NCBI RefSeq assembly: GCF_003253745.1
Contig: NZ_MZXV01000076.1
Coordinates: 124,001 to 188,000 of the forward strand
From: Mesorhizobium kowhaii
GTDB lineage: Bacteria > Pseudomonadota > Alphaproteobacteria > Rhizobiales > Rhizobiaceae
Direction of reading: 5' to 3'
Length of the DNA stretch: 64,000 nt
Numbering within the stretch: the first letter of the stretch is position 1; each line of letters opens with the position of its first letter. The notes under the pieces are model-generated. The model made no database searches and was not told where the DNA came from. It saw nothing but the letters and a program-made list of their open reading frames with translations. This document shows positions 42,707 to 51,559 of the stretch, in pieces. The translations under genes were made by a program, and so were the position numbers.

Positions 42707-44128
42707 ATGCTGCAGACCAGACAGGATGCTCTCGGCGAGCGGTTCCAGTTGCAGCGTGCCGCCTTCGAGGCGCAGCCTTTCCCGGACATTGGCGTCCGCA
42801 AGGACCGTCTGAAGCGCCTGCTGGCACTGACCGAGCGGCATGAGGCAGATATCTGCACGGCGATCGACGCCGACTTTGGTGGCCGCTCTGCGCACGAGAC
42901 GCGCCTTGCGGAACTGTTTGTCGTCCGCGCCGGCATCCGCCATGCGCTGTCCCATCTCAGGAGCTGGATGCGCGAGCGCCGCGTTGCCACCACCATGCCG
43001 TTCCTGCCCGGCAGAAATCGTCTCGTCGCGCAGCCGCTCGGTGTCGTCGGGATCGTGTCGCCATGGAACTATCCCTTCCAGCTCGCTGTCGGGCCGGTAA
43101 CCGCGGCCCTTGCCGCCGGCAATCGCGTGCTCGTCAAGCCGTCCGAACTGACGCCGGCTTTTTCGGCGTTGCTGGCGCAACTGGCCGACGAGCATTTCGC
43201 AGCGGACGAACTCAGCGTCATCACCGGCGATGCGGAGATGGGAAAGGCCTTCGTTTCGATGCCTTTCGATCACCTGCTGTTCACCGGCTCGACCGCGGTC
43301 GGCCGCCAGGTCGCGATCGCCGCTGCCGCCAACCTGACCCCGGTCACGCTCGAACTCGGCGGCAAGTCGCCGGCAATCTTCGATCCATCCTGCGACTTCG
43401 ATGCGGCAGCAGCCAGCATCGCCTATGGCAAGCTGTTGAATGCCGGGCAGACCTGCATCGCGCCGGACTATCTGCTGGTGCCGCAGGGACAGGCAGGCAT
43501 CGTCGCCGCGAAGCTCGCGACGGCGATAGCGCGGCTCTACCCGACCTTGCGCGACAATCCCGACTATACCGCCATCATCAGCGAGCGGCATCACCAGCGC
43601 CTGCGCGACATGATCACGGAAGCCCGCGATGCCGGCGCCGATGTCGTCGAAATCAACCCGGCCGGCGAGGAGTTGGGCTCGGCCAGCCGGAAGTTGCTAC
43701 CGACCCTGGTCCGCAATGCTGGCCCGAACCTGCGGCTGATGCGCGAAGAGATTTTTGGCCCGGTGCTGCCGATCGTCGAATACGCCACAGTCGACGAGGC
43801 GATCGACCATGTGAACCGCGCGGACCGGCCGCTGGCGCTCTACTGGTTCGGGCGCGACGGCGGCAACCGTCAGCGCATCCTGCACGAGACGATCGCCGGC
43901 GGCGTCACCATCAACGACTGCATGCTGCATCTGGTGCAGGAGAACCAGCCCTTCGGCGGCGTCGGCGCCAGCGGCATGGGCGCCTATCACGGCGAATGGG
44001 GTTTCCGCACCTTCAGCAAGGAGAAGCCGGTTTTCCTGCAGTCGCGGCTAAGCGCGGGAGGCTTGCTGCGTCCGCCCTACGGCAAGACGTTCGAGCGGAT
44101 TTTCAGCCTGCTCCGGCACATCACCTGA
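42707..44128 (+). CDS. calB: Coniferyl-type aldehyde dehydrogenase
   Basis: 473-residue NAD(P)-dependent class 3 aldehyde dehydrogenase. Motifs: GVVGIVSPWNYPFQLAVGP, the glycine motif FTGSTAVGRQV, ELGGKSPAIF (Glu), the catalytic Cys in NAGQTCIAPDYLL, and REEIFGPVLPIVEY. The C-terminal FGGVGASGMGAYHGEWGFR is characteristic of the coniferyl aldehyde/fatty aldehyde group. It probably detoxifies aromatic or aliphatic aldehydes. GAGGG 4 nt before the ATG. Divergent from recQ. Confidence 0.9.
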   Translation: MLQTRQDALGERFQLQRAAFEAQPFPDIGVRKDRLKRLLALTERHEADICTAIDADFGGRSAHETRLAELFVVRAGIRHALSHLRSWMRERRVATTMPFLPGRNRLVAQPLGVVGIVSPWNYPFQLAVGPVTAALAAGNRVLVKPSELTPAFSALLAQLADEHFAADELSVITGDAEMGKAFVSMPFDHLLFTGSTAVGRQVAIAAAANLTPVTLELGGKSPAIFDPSCDFDAAAASIAYGKLLNAGQTCIAPDYLLVPQGQAGIVAAKLATAIARLYPTLRDNPDYTAIISERHHQRLRDMITEARDAGADVVEINPAGEELGSASRKLLPTLVRNAGPNLRLMREEIFGPVLPIVEYATVDEAIDHVNRADRPLALYWFGRDGGNRQRILHETIAGGVTINDCMLHLVQENQPFGGVGASGMGAYHGEWGFRTFSKEKPVFLQSRLSAGGLLRPPYGKTFERIFSLLRHIT

Positions 44129-44244
44129 CAGAGGACAGCCATCGGTTGTACGGCGCGTTAAGCCTATCTTCACCATGATGCGGCAGGCTTCACATCTGCG
44201 GTCATGTCTTGAGTACCGCGGCGCCACAAACGCCCAGGCAACAA

Positions 44245-44268
44245 CCCGCGCCTCTTTTGGGGCGCGGG
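44245..44268 (-). terminator. Possible terminator of the hexuronate operon
   Basis: GC hairpin CCCGCGCC/GGCGCGGG (44245-44252 with 44261-44268) downstream of the cupin gene. No strong T-run follows on the minus strand, so it may only be a stabilising hairpin. Given calB ends at 44128 it could serve both sides. Confidence 0.4.
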
Positions 44269-44299
44269 TCATTCGCCCGCGCTCGATCTCCCAGCCTGG

Positions 44300-44647
44300 C
44301 TAGTCTAGACTAGGCAAGAAATCGGCCCGGCGGGGCGTGAAACTGTCAACGAGCCGCCCCGCTTCCAGTGCCTTGACGCCGTGCACCAGATTGGACGGCA
44401 CGATGAAGCTGCCGCCGGCCGCGAGGATTTCGGTCCGGCCGTCGATGGTCACCTCGAAGCGGCCCTCGGCGACGTAGCTTGCCTGGACATGCGGGTGCGA
44501 ATGCAGGGCGCCGACGCCACCCTTGTCGAAGCCGAATTCGACCATCATCAATTCATCGGTGTGCAGGAGAACGCGCCGCCTGTTGCCATCCGGCGTCGCC
44601 GTCCAGGCGCTTTCGCCGGCATGCGCGAAAATCTTCGGCTCAGTCAT
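44300..44647 (-). CDS. Cupin-domain protein of the hexuronate operon
   Basis: 115-residue single cupin with the two motifs GALHSHPHVQASYVAEGRFE (motif 1, HxH and Glu) and the motif 2 region FIVPSNLVHGVKAL (His). It resembles the pectin-degradation-associated KdgF/cupin group, some members of which open unsaturated uronates (4,5-unsaturated galacturonate to the linear keto form). That activity would fit directly upstream of KduI, but sequence alone does not prove it. ATG at 44647, with AGGAG 6 nt upstream; ends the operon 10 nt after kduD. Confidence 0.85.
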   Translation of the reverse strand: MTEPKIFAHAGESAWTATPDGNRRRVLLHTDELMMVEFGFDKGGVGALHSHPHVQASYVAEGRFEVTIDGRTEILAAGGSFIVPSNLVHGVKALEAGRLVDSFTPRRADFLPSLD

Positions 44648-44657
44648 CACCATCTCC

Positions 44658-45422
44658 TCATCGCGCCAGCCAGCCGCCATCCACCGGCACCACCGCGCCA
44701 TGCATGTAGTTCGACGCCGGCGCCAGCAGGAAGACGGCGGCGTCGCCAATGTCCCCCGGCTCGCCCCAGCGGCCGGCCGGGATACGCCCCAGGATGGCGG
44801 CACTGCGGTCGGGATCGGCACGCAATGCCTGCGTGTTGTTGGTCTCGATATAGCCGGGCGCGATGGCGTTGACGTTGATGCCCTTTGCCGCCCATTCGCA
44901 GGCGAGCAGCCGGGTGATGCCGAGCACGCCATGTTTCGAGGCGGTGTAGGACGCAACGCGGATGCCGCCCTGGAAACTCAGCACCGAGGCGATGTTGACG
45001 ATCTTGCCCTGGCGTCCACCGGCAAGCGCGCGTCTGGCGAAGGATTGGCAGAGCAGGAAGACCGTCTTCAGATTGACGTCGATGACGTCGTCCCAGTCGG
45101 TCTCGCTGAGATCGACGGCATCGGCGCGCCGGATGATGCCGGCATTGTTGACCAGCCCGTCGAGCGGGCCGCTTTCGTCCCAGACCCGGTCCAGCATCGG
45201 GCCGGCGGATGCCGTGTCGGCAAGGTCGGCGCTCACCGCCTCGAATTGCCCGCCGAAGGCGGCGACCTTGCTTGCCGTATCGTCCATCGACGAACGGCCG
45301 ACGCCGATCACCACGCCGCCAGCACGAGCGATCGAGACGGCAATGCCCTGGCCGATGCCAGTGTTGGCGCCGGTGACGAGAATGCGTTTGCCGGCCAGGC
45401 TGAAGGCAGAAAGGTCGCTCAC
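44658..45422 (-). CDS. kduD: 2-dehydro-3-deoxy-D-gluconate 5-dehydrogenase KduD
   Basis: Short-chain dehydrogenase that reduces 2,5-diketo-3-deoxygluconate to KDG. The 254 residues show TGANTGIGQGIAVSIA (cofactor loop), NNAGIIRRADAVDLSE, the catalytic Ser/Tyr/Lys region ASVLSFQGGIRVASYTASKH, and NAIAPGYIETNNTQALRAD, all typical of KduD. The start overlaps the kduI stop by 4 bp (ATGA). Confidence 0.93.
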   Translation of the reverse strand: MSDLSAFSLAGKRILVTGANTGIGQGIAVSIARAGGVVIGVGRSSMDDTASKVAAFGGQFEAVSADLADTASAGPMLDRVWDESGPLDGLVNNAGIIRRADAVDLSETDWDDVIDVNLKTVFLLCQSFARRALAGGRQGKIVNIASVLSFQGGIRVASYTASKHGVLGITRLLACEWAAKGINVNAIAPGYIETNNTQALRADPDRSAAILGRIPAGRWGEPGDIGDAAVFLLAPASNYMHGAVVPVDGGWLAR

Positions 45423-46270
45423 CGCAATTCGTCCAATGCCACCGGGTCGACATCGGTATAGTCGACATTGTCGCCGGCCATCGCCCAGATGAAGGCGTAG
45501 TTCGAGGTGCCGGCGCCCGAATGGATCGACCAGCCCGGCGACAGCACCGCTTCCTCATTGCCCATGACGATATGGCGCGTTTCGTCCGGCTCGCCCATGA
45601 AGTGGAAGACACGCGCCGTTCCGGCCAAGTCGAAATAGAGATAGGCCTCCATGCGCCGGTCATGCACATGGCACGGCATGGTGTTCCACACCGAGCCCGG
45701 CGCCAGCTGCGTCATGCCGACCACCAGCTGGCAGGTTTTTGCGCCCTCGGCGTGGATGAACTGGAAGATCGAGCGCTCGTTGCAGCTATCCTTGCTGCCG
45801 AGATCGAGACGCTTGGCGTCGCCGATGCGGATCAGCCGGCTGGGCCAGGCCTGATGCGCCGGCGCGCTGAGCAGGTAGAATTTAGCCGGCACGGCTTTGT
45901 CCGCCGAGGCGAACGACACATCCTTGCTGCCCATGCCGAGATAGAGCATGTCGCGCGCCTGCAATTCATGAGGTTGGCCGCCGGCCTCGATGACACCGGC
46001 GCCACCGATGTTGACGGCGATCAGCTCGCGGCGGTCGAGAAAATCCTTGGTCCCGGTCGGCTTGATCGCCTCCAGCTGAAGTGGTGCGTCAGTCGGCAGG
46101 GCGCCGCCGACGATCATGCGATCGTAATGGGTGTAGGTCAGGCTGATACGGCCGGGTTGGAACAGATCTACGATGTGGAAATTGTGGCGCAGTTCGTCGG
46201 TTCCCATCGCTGCGGCGGCGACCGGGTCGATGGCAAAGCGCGATGTGTAGTCGGTATGGCTCTGGCTCAT
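45419..46270 (-). CDS. kduI: 5-dehydro-4-deoxy-D-glucuronate isomerase KduI
   Basis: Zinc-dependent isomerase of the pathway from unsaturated uronates to KDG. The 283 residues have the metal site MPCHVHDRRMEAYLYF (His, His, Glu) and a later His in SPGWSIHSGAGTSNYAFIW. Length is as in E. coli (278). ATG at 46270; the longer frame upstream is not conserved. Confidence 0.95.
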   Translation of the reverse strand: MSQSHTDYTSRFAIDPVAAAAMGTDELRHNFHIVDLFQPGRISLTYTHYDRMIVGGALPTDAPLQLEAIKPTGTKDFLDRRELIAVNIGGAGVIEAGGQPHELQARDMLYLGMGSKDVSFASADKAVPAKFYLLSAPAHQAWPSRLIRIGDAKRLDLGSKDSCNERSIFQFIHAEGAKTCQLVVGMTQLAPGSVWNTMPCHVHDRRMEAYLYFDLAGTARVFHFMGEPDETRHIVMGNEEAVLSPGWSIHSGAGTSNYAFIWAMAGDNVDYTDVDPVALDELR

Positions 46271-46292
46271 TGCTGTCCTGACTTGAGATGGG

Positions 46293-47069
46293 TCATTCGC
46301 CGCCAGCGGCCTTGACCGAACTGGCATAAAAAACCTGCCTTGCATGCAGGCGCTCGCGATAGCGCTGCTGGCTGGCGGTGAGATGCGCGCGCATCGCCTC
46401 GCGCGCGGCTTCGGCATCGCCTGATGTAATCGCGTTGAGGATCACCAGATGCTCGCGCTGCAGCCCGCGCTGGTAGCTGTCGGATTGCACCAGCTCGGTC
46501 GACCAGGGCGAGGTCACGTCGCATGGAATGGCGCGCCGGCCGAGCACGTCGAGCATCTCGACATAGAAGGGATTGTTGGTGGCGCTGGCGATGGCGCGAT
46601 GGAAGGCGAGATCGGCAGGACCGGTCGGCTCTGAGGCGAGCAGCAGCCGTTCGAATTCGAAGAAGGCTTCCTGGATCGCCGCCTCCTGCGCGGCGTTGCG
46701 GCGGATGGCGGCGAGCCCGGCCGATTCGATCTCGATCGCCAGGCGCACCTCGAGCACGTTGAGCGCGATCGAATCCTTGCTGCCCATGTCGGCGGCAAGT
46801 GCGCCGAACATCGTTGAGATGTGCTCGGTGACGAAGACGCCGGCACCCTGGCGCGGCTCGACCAGGCCGTCGGCGGCAAGCTTGGCCAAAGCCTCGCGGA
46901 TGACGGTGCGGCTGACGCCGAAGGTCTCGGTCAACTGGCCTTCGGTCGGCAGTTTGTGGCCGGGCAGGATCTCGCCCGCCTGAAGCTGCTTGCGGATCGC
47001 CGCGACGACGGTCTCCGACAGTTTTGGTTTTCTCTCGACCCTGAGGTCGGTTGCGGTATCCGATGCCAT
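46293..47069 (-). CDS. GntR-family regulator of hexuronate genes (FadR subfamily)
   Basis: 258 residues: winged helix (LPGHKLPTEGQLTETFGVSR, TVIREALAKLAADGLVE) and an FCD domain (RLAIEIESAGLAAIRRNA, DLAFHRAIASATNNPFYVEML). It is embedded in the operon between the TRAP permease and kduI. By context it is a KdgR/UxuR-like repressor for the operon and the divergent uxuB, acting at the palindrome 51465-51489. GAGGG lies just before the ATG at 47069. Confidence 0.9.
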   Translation of the reverse strand: MASDTATDLRVERKPKLSETVVAAIRKQLQAGEILPGHKLPTEGQLTETFGVSRTVIREALAKLAADGLVEPRQGAGVFVTEHISTMFGALAADMGSKDSIALNVLEVRLAIEIESAGLAAIRRNAAQEAAIQEAFFEFERLLLASEPTGPADLAFHRAIASATNNPFYVEMLDVLGRRAIPCDVTSPWSTELVQSDSYQRGLQREHLVILNAITSGDAEAAREAMRAHLTASQQRYRERLHARQVFYASSVKAAGGE

Positions 47070-47077
47070 ATCGCCCT

Positions 47078-48358
47078 CTATTTGAACACGCTCGGCAACC
47101 AGAGCGAGATGGCCGGAATATAGGTCACAAGCCCGAGAACCACGAGGCTCGCGCCGTAGAACGGCCAGATCGAGCGCATCGCTTCCCACACCGTGATCTT
47201 GCCGACCGCGCAAGCGACGAACTGCACCGTGCCGACCGGCGGCGTGTTCAGCCCGATGCCGAGGTTGAGGATGGTGATGACGCCGAAATGCACGGGGTCA
47301 ACGCCATAATGCGTGACCAGCGGCAGGAAGATCGGCGTGCAGATGATGATCATCGGCCCCATGTCCATGAAGGTGCCGAGCAGCAGCATCAGAACGTTGA
47401 GCAGCAAGAGCACGACCAGCGGGTCGGTGGAGATGGCGTTCATGCCGGCAATCAGCAGCACCGGCACCTTGAGATAGGCCATCAGCCAGCTGAAGGAGGC
47501 CGCCGTGCCGATGATGAGCAGCACCATCGACGTCGTGCGCACGGCGCCCTTGGTGGCATGGACGAAATCGCCCCAGGCCATCGAGCGATAAACGAAGACG
47601 GTGACCAGCAAGGCGTAAAGGATGGCGATGCAGGAGCTTTCCGTCGCCGTGAAAATGCCCGAGCGGACACCGCCGAAGATGATGCCGATCAAAAGAAGTC
47701 CGGGAACGGCGATGACCGCCAGCTGGCCGACGCGCGCGAAGCCGGGGAACTGCTCGACCGGATAGCCGCGGCTGCGGGCGACGAAATAGGCGGTGACCAT
47801 CAGTGAGGCGGCGAACAAAAGGCCGGGCAGGATACCGGCGGTGAACAGGTCGGCGATCGAGATCTTGCCGCCGCCGGCGATCGAATAGATGATCATGTTC
47901 TGCGACGGCGGCAACAGAAGCGCGATCAACGCCGCCATCGAGGTGACGTTGACGGCGTAGTCCGCACCATAGCCGCGTGCCTTCATTTGCGGAATCATCA
48001 GCCCGCCGACGGCCGCCGCTTCCGCCACCGCCGAGCCGGAAATGCCGCCGAACAGCGTGGCGGCGATGATGTTGACCTGGCCGAGCCCGCCCCGGACATG
48101 GCCGACCAGTGAGCCGGCAAAGGAAACGATGCGTTGCGCGATGCCGCCGCGCACCATCAGATCGCCGGCGAAGATGAAGAACGGGATCGCCATCAGCGAA
48201 AACGCTGACATGCCCGACTTCAACTGCTGGAACACCACCAGCGGCGGCAGGCCGAGATAGAGCACCGTGCCGAAGGATGCGGCACCGAGGCAGAATGCGA
48301 TCGGCGTGCCGGCAAACATCAGCAGCGTGAAGACGCCGAACAGGATCCAGAGTTCCAT
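47078..48358 (-). CDS. TRAP transporter large permease (DctM family)
   Basis: 426-residue, about 12-helix membrane subunit that moves the substrate with sodium ions. Signatures: MELWILFGVFTLLMFAGTPI, GGLGQVNIIAATLFGGISGS, and GLNTPPVGTVQFVACAVGKI. Its ATG directly follows the stop of the small permease gene. Substrate inferred as uronate from the neighbours. Confidence 0.94.
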   Translation of the reverse strand: MELWILFGVFTLLMFAGTPIAFCLGAASFGTVLYLGLPPLVVFQQLKSGMSAFSLMAIPFFIFAGDLMVRGGIAQRIVSFAGSLVGHVRGGLGQVNIIAATLFGGISGSAVAEAAAVGGLMIPQMKARGYGADYAVNVTSMAALIALLLPPSQNMIIYSIAGGGKISIADLFTAGILPGLLFAASLMVTAYFVARSRGYPVEQFPGFARVGQLAVIAVPGLLLIGIIFGGVRSGIFTATESSCIAILYALLVTVFVYRSMAWGDFVHATKGAVRTTSMVLLIIGTAASFSWLMAYLKVPVLLIAGMNAISTDPLVVLLLLNVLMLLLGTFMDMGPMIIICTPIFLPLVTHYGVDPVHFGVITILNLGIGLNTPPVGTVQFVACAVGKITVWEAMRSIWPFYGASLVVLGLVTYIPAISLWLPSVFK

Positions 48359-48928
48359 CTAGGCCTCCTGAACCGCCGGCATTTCCGGCACGTCTTCGAG
48401 ATTGATATCCTTGTCGATATCCAAGCCTGACCAGCGCTGTGCAATGCGCTCCGCCGAGAACAGGCAGATCAGCACGCCGCCGGCGACCAGTGGCAGATAG
48501 TCGAAGCCACCGGGCAGTTCGAGCGCCGGAATGATGGTGTGCCAGGTCAGGCCGACCAGCTTGCAGCCGTACCAGACCATGCCGAAGCCGAAGCCGAGCG
48601 CGATCAGGTCGGAAAGCATGCGCAGCGCGCCTTTGCTGCCCTTCGGCAGGACATAGAGCAGCACGTCGAACCCCATATGGTAGTTCTCGCGCACGCCGAC
48701 CGCGGCACCGAGGAAGATGAACCAGTTCATCAGCATGATGGCGCTGGTTTCGGTCCAGCTCGGTGACGAATTGAGCACGAAGCGAGAAAACACCTGGTAG
48801 GCGACGAGCGCGGTCATCGCGACCATGCCGATGCCCGCCAGATACAGCGCGCCATCGCAAATCCTGGAAAGAACGGCGCTGACGCGCGCCATCGGCTGCG
48901 TCTCGCTTTTTACCGATCCTGTCGCCAT
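48359..48928 (-). CDS. TRAP transporter small permease (DctQ family)
   Basis: 189 residues with four membrane helices (YLAGIGMVAMTALVAYQVFS, SAIMLMNWFIFLGAAVGV, LIALGFGFGMVWYGCKLVGL, YLPLVAGGVLICLFSAERIA) in the DctQ layout. It partners the adjacent DctM. The 66-nt gap to dctP is the largest after the binding-protein gene. Confidence 0.92.
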   Translation of the reverse strand: MATGSVKSETQPMARVSAVLSRICDGALYLAGIGMVAMTALVAYQVFSRFVLNSSPSWTETSAIMLMNWFIFLGAAVGVRENYHMGFDVLLYVLPKGSKGALRMLSDLIALGFGFGMVWYGCKLVGLTWHTIIPALELPGGFDYLPLVAGGVLICLFSAERIAQRWSGLDIDKDINLEDVPEMPAVQEA

Positions 48929-48994
48929 CCGGTCCTCCCGATGCTTGCTAGGAACGGCGCGGGGCGGGGCGCAGAGCCCGGCCCCGCAACCGGC

Positions 48995-49972
48995 CTACTT
49001 GGTTGCCTGGATTCGGGCGGCGAGGTCCTTCAGCTCGGGTGTCGACAGATACTTGTCATAGACCGGCTTCATGGCATCGATCAGCGGCTGCTTGTCGATC
49101 TCGCTGACCTTGACGCCGGCCTTCTCGACGAGATCGCGCGACTTCTTCTCCTGCGCGTCCCACAGTTCGCGCATCTTGACGACGCTGTCCTTGGCCGCTT
49201 GCCGGACGATCGCCTGGTCTTCCGGCGTAAGCTTGTCCCAGCTCGCCTTCGACATCACCAGCACTTCCGGAACGATCTGGTGTTGGTCGGTGGTGTAGTG
49301 CTTGGCGACCTCATAGTGCTTGGCGGATTCGAAGCTCGGCCAGTTGTTCTCGGCGCCGTCGATGACGCCGGTCTCGAGTGCCGAATAGACCTCGCCATAG
49401 GCCATCGGCGTGGCGTTGGCGCCCAGCGCATTGACCATGTCGACGAACACGTCCGACTGGATGACGCGGAACTTCATGCCCTTCAGGTCGGCGATCGAGG
49501 TGATGTCCTTCTTGGTGTTGTAGAAGGAGCGCGCCCCGGAATCGTAGAAGGCGAGGCCGACGAGGTCATGCGCCTCGAAGGCTTTCAGGATGTCGTCGCC
49601 GATCGGTCCGTCCATCACGTGGCGCATCTGCTCGACCGAACGGAACATGTAGGGCAGCGATGGCACCGCGGTTTCAGGCACGATGCCGTTGAACGGCCCC
49701 ATCGAGGCACGGTTGAGGTCGATGACGCCGGTCTGCGTCTGCTCGATCGTGTCCTTCTCCTCGCCGAGCTGCGCCGAATGATAGACCTCGACCGAATAGC
49801 GGCCATTGGTGCGCTGCTTGATCAGGTCGCCCATGTATTTGACCGCCTCGACCGTCGGATAGCCGTCCGGGTGCGTGTCAGCCGAGCGCAGCACGGTGTC
49901 GGCATTGGCAATGCCGACCAGCAGTGAGCCGAAGGCGAACGTGGCTGCGGTCAACTTAGAAAAATGCAACAT
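48995..49972 (-). CDS. TRAP transporter substrate-binding protein (DctP family)
   Basis: 325-residue periplasmic receptor. Signal peptide KLTAATFAFGSLLVGIANA, mature start DTVLRSADTHPDGYPTVEAV. The DctP core includes QTQTGVIDLNRASMGPFNG, MKFRVIQSDVFVDMVNALGA (the Arg that binds the carboxylate), and GEVYSALETGVIDGAENNWP. The group is similar to UxuP/uronate-binding TRAP receptors. GGAGG 4-5 nt before the ATG at 49972. Confidence 0.93.
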   Translation of the reverse strand: MLHFSKLTAATFAFGSLLVGIANADTVLRSADTHPDGYPTVEAVKYMGDLIKQRTNGRYSVEVYHSAQLGEEKDTIEQTQTGVIDLNRASMGPFNGIVPETAVPSLPYMFRSVEQMRHVMDGPIGDDILKAFEAHDLVGLAFYDSGARSFYNTKKDITSIADLKGMKFRVIQSDVFVDMVNALGANATPMAYGEVYSALETGVIDGAENNWPSFESAKHYEVAKHYTTDQHQIVPEVLVMSKASWDKLTPEDQAIVRQAAKDSVVKMRELWDAQEKKSRDLVEKAGVKVSEIDKQPLIDAMKPVYDKYLSTPELKDLAARIQATK

Positions 49973-50006
49973 GACTTCCTCCCTTTTATAAACCGAATCG
50001 CCCGGC

Positions 50007-51413
50007 TCAGAGCCGGTACGCCTTCTTCGCAAGCGTGTAGGCAAGCTCCCGCGCCAGCTCATGCGCCTCGTCCTCGCGCAGCCGATGCTCGGCGACGAGA
50101 CGCGCCAGGAACGCGCAGTCGACCCGCCGCGCCACGTCGTGACGCGCCGGTATGGATGGAAAGGCGCGGGTGTCGTCGTTGAAGCCGACGGTGTTGTAGA
50201 AGCCGGCCGTTTCGGTGGTCATCTCGCGGAAGCGCCGCATGCCTTCCGGGCTGTCGTGGAACCACCAGGCCGGCCCGAGCTTCAGCGCCGGGTAGGTGCC
50301 GGCTAGCGGTGCCAGTTCGCGCGCATAGCTGGTCTCGTCGAGCGTGAAGAGGATGATCGTCAGGTCCCGTTCCAGGCCGACACAGTCAAGCAGCGGCTTC
50401 AGCGCCGTCACATAGTCGGTTCGGGTCGGGATATCGAAACCCTTGTCGCGGCCGAACTTCTGGAAAATAGAAGGCGAATGGTTGCGCCACGAACCGGGGT
50501 GGATCTGCAGCACCAACCCGTCATCCCAGCTCATCTTGGCCATTTCGGTCAGCATCTGGGCGCGGAACAATTTTCGCTCGCGCTCGTCATCCGAGCCGCG
50601 ACGGACACGATTGAACAGCTCCTCGGCCGCCGCATCCGAAAGATTGGCGGTCTCCGCCGTCGGATGGCCGTGATCGGACGAGGTCGCGCCAAAGCTTTTG
50701 AAGAAGGCGCGCCGCTGCCGGTGGGCGTCGAGATAGCCGGTCCAGTTGCCGGTGTCGCAGCCGGTGATCTCGCCAAGCCGGTCGAGATTGGCCGAGAACC
50801 CCTCGAAATCGGGATCGACGACGGCGTCCGGCCGGTAGGCGGTGATGACCTTGCCCTCCCAGCCGCTGTCGCGGATCATCTGGTGCCATTTGAGATCGTC
50901 GAGCGCGCCTTCCGTCGTTGCGATGACCTCGATGTTGAAACGCTCGAACAGTGCTCGCGGGCGGAAATTCTCCCACTGCAGCAGGGTTGCGATCGTGTCG
51001 TAGTGACGGTCGGCGGTGCTGGCAGTCAGCGGTTCGTCGATGCCGAACAGATGCGCCAGCACATGGTCGAGCCACAGCCGGGTCGGCGTGCCGCGGAAGA
51101 GGAAATAGTTTTCGGCAAAGCGCCGCCAGATCGCCCTGCCGTCGGTCTCCACCGGTGCGCCGTCCAAGGTCGCGACGCCGAGATCCTCGAGGCGGACGCC
51201 CTGGCTGAACAGCATGCGGAAAATGTAGTGGTCCGGCACGATGAGCAATTGCGCCGGATCCGGGAAAGGCTCGTTCAGCGCATACCAGCGCGGATCGGTG
51301 TGACCGTGCGGACTGATGAGGGGCAGATCCTTGATCCCGGCATAGAGATCGCGGGCGATCGAGCGCGAATGCGCTTCGGCGGGAAACAGCAAATCCGCAT
51401 CGGTCAGTGCCAC
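50007..51413 (-). CDS. uxaC: Glucuronate/galacturonate isomerase UxaC
   Basis: Converts D-glucuronate to D-fructuronate, and D-galacturonate to tagaturonate. The 468 residues contain the metal motif LPLISPHGHTDPRWY, WLDHVLAHLFGI, WEGKVITAYRPDAVVD, and LGPAWWFHDSPEGMRRF, all UxaC signatures. I place the start at a GTG (51413): GGGAGG lies 6 nt upstream and the product then begins VALTDADLLFPAEAH like relatives. It is the first gene of the eight-gene operon. Confidence 0.95.
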   Translation of the reverse strand: MALTDADLLFPAEAHSRSIARDLYAGIKDLPLISPHGHTDPRWYALNEPFPDPAQLLIVPDHYIFRMLFSQGVRLEDLGVATLDGAPVETDGRAIWRRFAENYFLFRGTPTRLWLDHVLAHLFGIDEPLTASTADRHYDTIATLLQWENFRPRALFERFNIEVIATTEGALDDLKWHQMIRDSGWEGKVITAYRPDAVVDPDFEGFSANLDRLGEITGCDTGNWTGYLDAHRQRRAFFKSFGATSSDHGHPTAETANLSDAAAEELFNRVRRGSDDERERKLFRAQMLTEMAKMSWDDGLVLQIHPGSWRNHSPSIFQKFGRDKGFDIPTRTDYVTALKPLLDCVGLERDLTIILFTLDETSYARELAPLAGTYPALKLGPAWWFHDSPEGMRRFREMTTETAGFYNTVGFNDDTRAFPSIPARHDVARRVDCAFLARLVAEHRLREDEAHELARELAYTLAKKAYRL

Positions 51414-51464
51414 GACGATCCTCCCAGGGCCGCTATCGGTAGGGTCGGCAAGAAATAATGTCAA

Positions 51465-51489
51465 CATACAAAAATTAGATTGTTGTATG
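51465..51489. promoter_or_regulatory. Operator between uxaC and uxuB
   Basis: Perfect 7-bp arms CATACAA/TTGTATG with an 11-nt AT-rich spacer, 52 nt upstream of uxaC and 71 nt upstream of uxuB. Probable site for the operon's GntR regulator, able to control both divergent promoters. Confidence 0.6.
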
Positions 51490-51559
51490 ATGACTTTCAC
51501 CATTGCATGGCAAGAAATCGGATGTTACGCCGCTTGCCAACCATCCCCGAGGCGAGTTC

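Noticed and set aside
42465..42827. Longer RecQ starting at 42827
   Set aside because: The extra 121 codons overlap the divergent calB start region and resemble no RecQ sequence.
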